Source: Chloroflexota bacterium
Lineage (GTDB): Bacteria > Chloroflexota > Anaerolineae > Promineifilales > Promineifilaceae
DNA: 8,492 nucleotides
Reading direction: 5' to 3'
Assembly (NCBI GenBank): GCA_003519205.1
Contig: DOXE01000490.1
Location: 13,059-21,550, forward strand
Part shown: in pieces, positions 6,665 to 8,492 of the stretch
Position numbering within the stretch: the first letter of the stretch is position 1
Layout: the number at the start of each line of letters is the position of its first letter
Position numbers and translations under genes: made by a program
The notes under the pieces: model-generated
Database searches by the model: none
Told to the model about the DNA's origin: nothing
What the model saw: the letters and a program-made list of their open reading frames with translations, nothing else

Positions 6665-7426
6665 ATGAAGAGATTGTCTGTCATCATCTGTTGTTATAAC
6701 GAACAAGCGACGGTCCGCGAGGTCATTGAGAAGACCCAAAAGGTGAATCTCGGATCCGGCTGGGACCGGGAAATAATCGTGGTCGACAACGACTCAACCG
6801 ATGGCACACGGGAGATACTGCAGAAGATCGACGATCCAGAAATCAAAATCTTTTTCCACGAAAGAAATCTAGGCAAAGGAGCTTCAATAAGGACCGGGAT
6901 CGCCAATATGACCGGCGATTATATGATCATCCAGGATGCGGATAGCGAGTATGAGCCAGCTGAACATGCCAGATTCTGCCGATTCGTCGACGAACGTGAG
7001 CCGGCGGCCGTTTTCGGTTCTCGTATCTTAGGTGGGCAGGTCAAATACGAATATGCCCACGCCTATCTAGGAGTACGATTTTTGACGGCCATGACGAATT
7101 TCCTTTTCGGCGGTCGGCTGACCGACGTTGCTACGGCCACCAAAATGGTCCGTGGAGACCTGGTTAAGGCTCTAAATCTAACTTGTAGCGGATTTGATCT
7201 TGACTTCGAATTACCAGACAAGATCCTGTTATCTGGCAACGAGATTTTAGAGATACCGATACAATACGATCCGCGCACATATGCTGAAGGAAAAAAAATA
7301 AAGGCCAAAGATGGACTGAGGGCTTTATTGATCATGTTACGAGATCGATTTGGCCTTTCTCCTGTCTGGAAGGAACAAGAGTCTGATCTCCGAGTTCGCC
7401 AAGACAGCGCGGAGAACGTCGTTTAA
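6665..7426 (+). CDS. Family 2 glycosyltransferase, DPM1/polyprenyl-phosphate type
   Basis: A 253-residue GT-A-fold glycosyltransferase, probably cytosolic or peripheral to the membrane since no transmembrane tail is present. It opens with 'LSVIICCYNE' and has the donor-binding 'VVDNDSTDGT' (39-48), 'NLGKGASIRTG' (68-78) and the metal-binding DAD at 91-93. Further on are 'FGSR', 'TDVATATKM' (153-161) and 'DPRTYAEGKKI' (202-212). This order is typical of dolichol/undecaprenyl-phosphate sugar synthases, which move a sugar from a nucleotide donor to a lipid phosphate for later transfer outside the membrane. The donor sugar cannot be read from sequence. I chose the ATG at 6665 because family members begin at this point; an upstream in-frame TTG at 6641 would add eight residues but has no properly spaced ribosome site, while GGGA at 6650-6653 lies 11 bases before the ATG. 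It follows rfbH by 45 bases with no visible terminator, so the two are likely co-transcribed. Confidence 0.88.
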   Translation: MKRLSVIICCYNEQATVREVIEKTQKVNLGSGWDREIIVVDNDSTDGTREILQKIDDPEIKIFFHERNLGKGASIRTGIANMTGDYMIIQDADSEYEPAEHARFCRFVDEREPAAVFGSRILGGQVKYEYAHAYLGVRFLTAMTNFLFGGRLTDVATATKMVRGDLVKALNLTCSGFDLDFELPDKILLSGNEILEIPIQYDPRTYAEGKKIKAKDGLRALLIMLRDRFGLSPVWKEQESDLRVRQDSAENVV

Positions 7427-7463
7427 CCGGCCAGTTATTACCCAATAAACACCCAACACACTC

Positions 7464-8420
7464 ATGCAAGTTGTTATTACAGGTTCAATAGCCTTTGATT
7501 ATTTGATGTCTTTTCCTGGCAAGTTTGCCGACCACCTGTTGGCCGATAAACTCCACAAAGTCAGCGTCAGTTTTTTAGTTGACAGTCTACGCCGCTTACC
7601 CGGTGGTATTGCTCCAAATATCGCTTATACCAATGCGTTACTAGGCGGTCACCCCAAAATAATGGCCACGGCCGGGCAGGACTTTGAGGAATATCGCCTG
7701 TGGTTGGAAAATCACGGTGTAGACACTTCTGGAGTCATGGTCATCGAAGATGACTATTGCGCATCGTTTTTTGTTAATACTGATGAAGATCTCAACCAAA
7801 TCGCGAGCTTTTATACTGGGGCTATGGCTTATGCGGACCAATTAAGTTTTGCCAGAAATGCGGCCGATGCCGAGCTAGCCATCATCTCGCCCAATGATCC
7901 AATGGCCATGGTTGCTTACGTTTCCGAATGTAAAAGTCTAGCCTTACCTTATATTTACGATCCAAGCCAGCAGATCATTCGGCTTTCTGGCGAGCAGTTG
8001 AGAGAAGGTTTGGCCGGTTGTGTCATGCTTACCGTTAATGAATATGAACTATTTATGATTCAAGAGAAGACAGGCTTAAGTGAAGAAGATATCTTGTCTT
8101 TAGCAGGCGGAGTTCTAACGACTAAGGGGGAAAATGGTTCGCAGATCCGGATCGATCAACAGATCTACGATATACCGGCTGTCCCACCACAAGAAGTGGT
8201 TGAACCAACTGGAGCCGGAGATGCTTTCCGAGGCGGCTTGCTTCGAGGAATACAGCTTGGCTTGCCTTGGGAAGTTGCCGGCCGGATGGGGGCGCTCGCT
8301 TCTACCTATGTATTAGAAAACATCGGCCCTCAGGGCCATTATTACACACCTGCTGAATTTGTAGACCGATATCGCCAGGTCTTTGATGATAAAGATGCCC
8401 TCGAGCAATTATTGACATAA
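7464..8420 (+). CDS. adoK: PfkB-family kinase resembling mycobacterial adenosine kinase
   Basis: A 318-residue ribokinase-fold sugar/nucleoside kinase. The N-terminal 'TGSIAFDYLMSFPGKF' and 'LHKVSVSFLVD' (30-40) closely recall mycobacterial AdoK (Rv2202c), from memory rather than from a search. Also shared are 'GG' plus an Asn in 'GGIAPNIAY' (47-55), 'NQIASFYTGAM' (111-121), 'NDP' (144-146), 'YDPSQQ' (165-170), an 'NEYE' metal/phosphate motif (192-195) and the catalytic 'PTGAGDAFRGG' (248-258), with D253 as the general base. AdoK phosphorylates adenosine to AMP in purine salvage. Ribokinase or another sugar kinase cannot be excluded, so the gene symbol is tentative. The gap to the glycosyltransferase is 37 bases with no hairpin, so it may sit in the same operon, although its function need not be tied to glycan synthesis. 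No Shine-Dalgarno is visible before the ATG: the upstream stretch is A/C-rich. The protein appears complete with all key residues. Confidence 0.85.
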   Translation: MQVVITGSIAFDYLMSFPGKFADHLLADKLHKVSVSFLVDSLRRLPGGIAPNIAYTNALLGGHPKIMATAGQDFEEYRLWLENHGVDTSGVMVIEDDYCASFFVNTDEDLNQIASFYTGAMAYADQLSFARNAADAELAIISPNDPMAMVAYVSECKSLALPYIYDPSQQIIRLSGEQLREGLAGCVMLTVNEYELFMIQEKTGLSEEDILSLAGGVLTTKGENGSQIRIDQQIYDIPAVPPQEVVEPTGAGDAFRGGLLRGIQLGLPWEVAGRMGALASTYVLENIGPQGHYYTPAEFVDRYRQVFDDKDALEQLLT

Positions 8421-8441
8421 TGTTATATTTCTAAATATCAT
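8412..8441 (+). promoter_or_regulatory. Possible sigma-70 promoter for a gene beyond the window
   Basis: TTGACA (8412-8417), inside the last codons of the kinase, is separated by 18 bases from TATCAT (8436-8441), a 5/6 match to TATAAT. Transcription would begin near 8448. The sequence around it is AT-rich. An in-frame ATG at 8440 stays open to the window edge but overlaps the -10 box, and a later ATG at 8467 is also open. Neither is long enough to call a gene. Confidence 0.4.
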
Positions 8442-8492
8442 GAACCTACTTCCAAATAATTCATCCATGGCATACTGTACTCAAATTAATAT

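Noticed and set aside
8424..8438. Terminator hairpin after the kinase gene (ATATTT with AAATAT)
   Set aside because: The stem is entirely A/T with almost no loop and no T tract; better explained as AT-rich promoter DNA.

Overview
The window reads as a chromosomal piece of a Chloroflexota bacterium, probably Anaerolineae or Caldilineae. That assignment is an inference from style: moderate GC, a membrane-anchored LysM protein with long Thr/Pro 'TPTPT' linkers and a PKD domain, an Actinobacteria-type AdoK-like kinase, and TG-extended TATAAT promoters. No rRNA, tRNA, CRISPR array, transposase or phage gene is visible. All genes lie on the + strand.

Layout. (1) 2-1327 is a class III PLP aminotransferase. 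(2) A 115-base gap holds a strong extended -10 promoter and a small inverted repeat. It leads into a two-gene unit: a seven-helix membrane protein with a histidine-kinase-like C-terminus that lacks the phosphoacceptor His (1443-3836), joined with no gap to a membrane-anchored LysM/PKD protein (3837-5177). The 3' end of the second gene shows a clear frameshift: the Pro/Thr-rich tail continues in another frame to a stop at 5192-5194. (3) A second extended -10 promoter at 5187-5195 is followed by a roughly 100-base leader that can fold into a closed multibranch structure ending next to the Shine-Dalgarno sequence. (4) The genes behind it are an RfbH/E1-type NDP-4-keto-6-deoxyhexose 3-dehydrase with active-site His220 and an iron-sulfur cysteine set, a family 2 glycosyltransferase of the DPM1/polyprenyl-phosphate type, and a PfkB kinase resembling mycobacterial adenosine kinase. 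(5) The last 72 bases hold a plausible promoter for a gene beyond the window.

How they may work together. The RfbH enzyme and the glycosyltransferase fit a surface-glycan programme: 3,6-dideoxy or 3-deoxy-amino sugar formation plus lipid-linked sugar transfer. The pseudokinase-like sensor and the LysM/PKD protein look like a coupled envelope sensing or anchoring pair. The AdoK-like gene is probably purine or nucleoside salvage placed downstream rather than a glycan enzyme. The most unusual items are the kinase-like protein that has lost its catalytic boxes, the structured leader before rfbH, and the frameshifted LysM/PKD tail.
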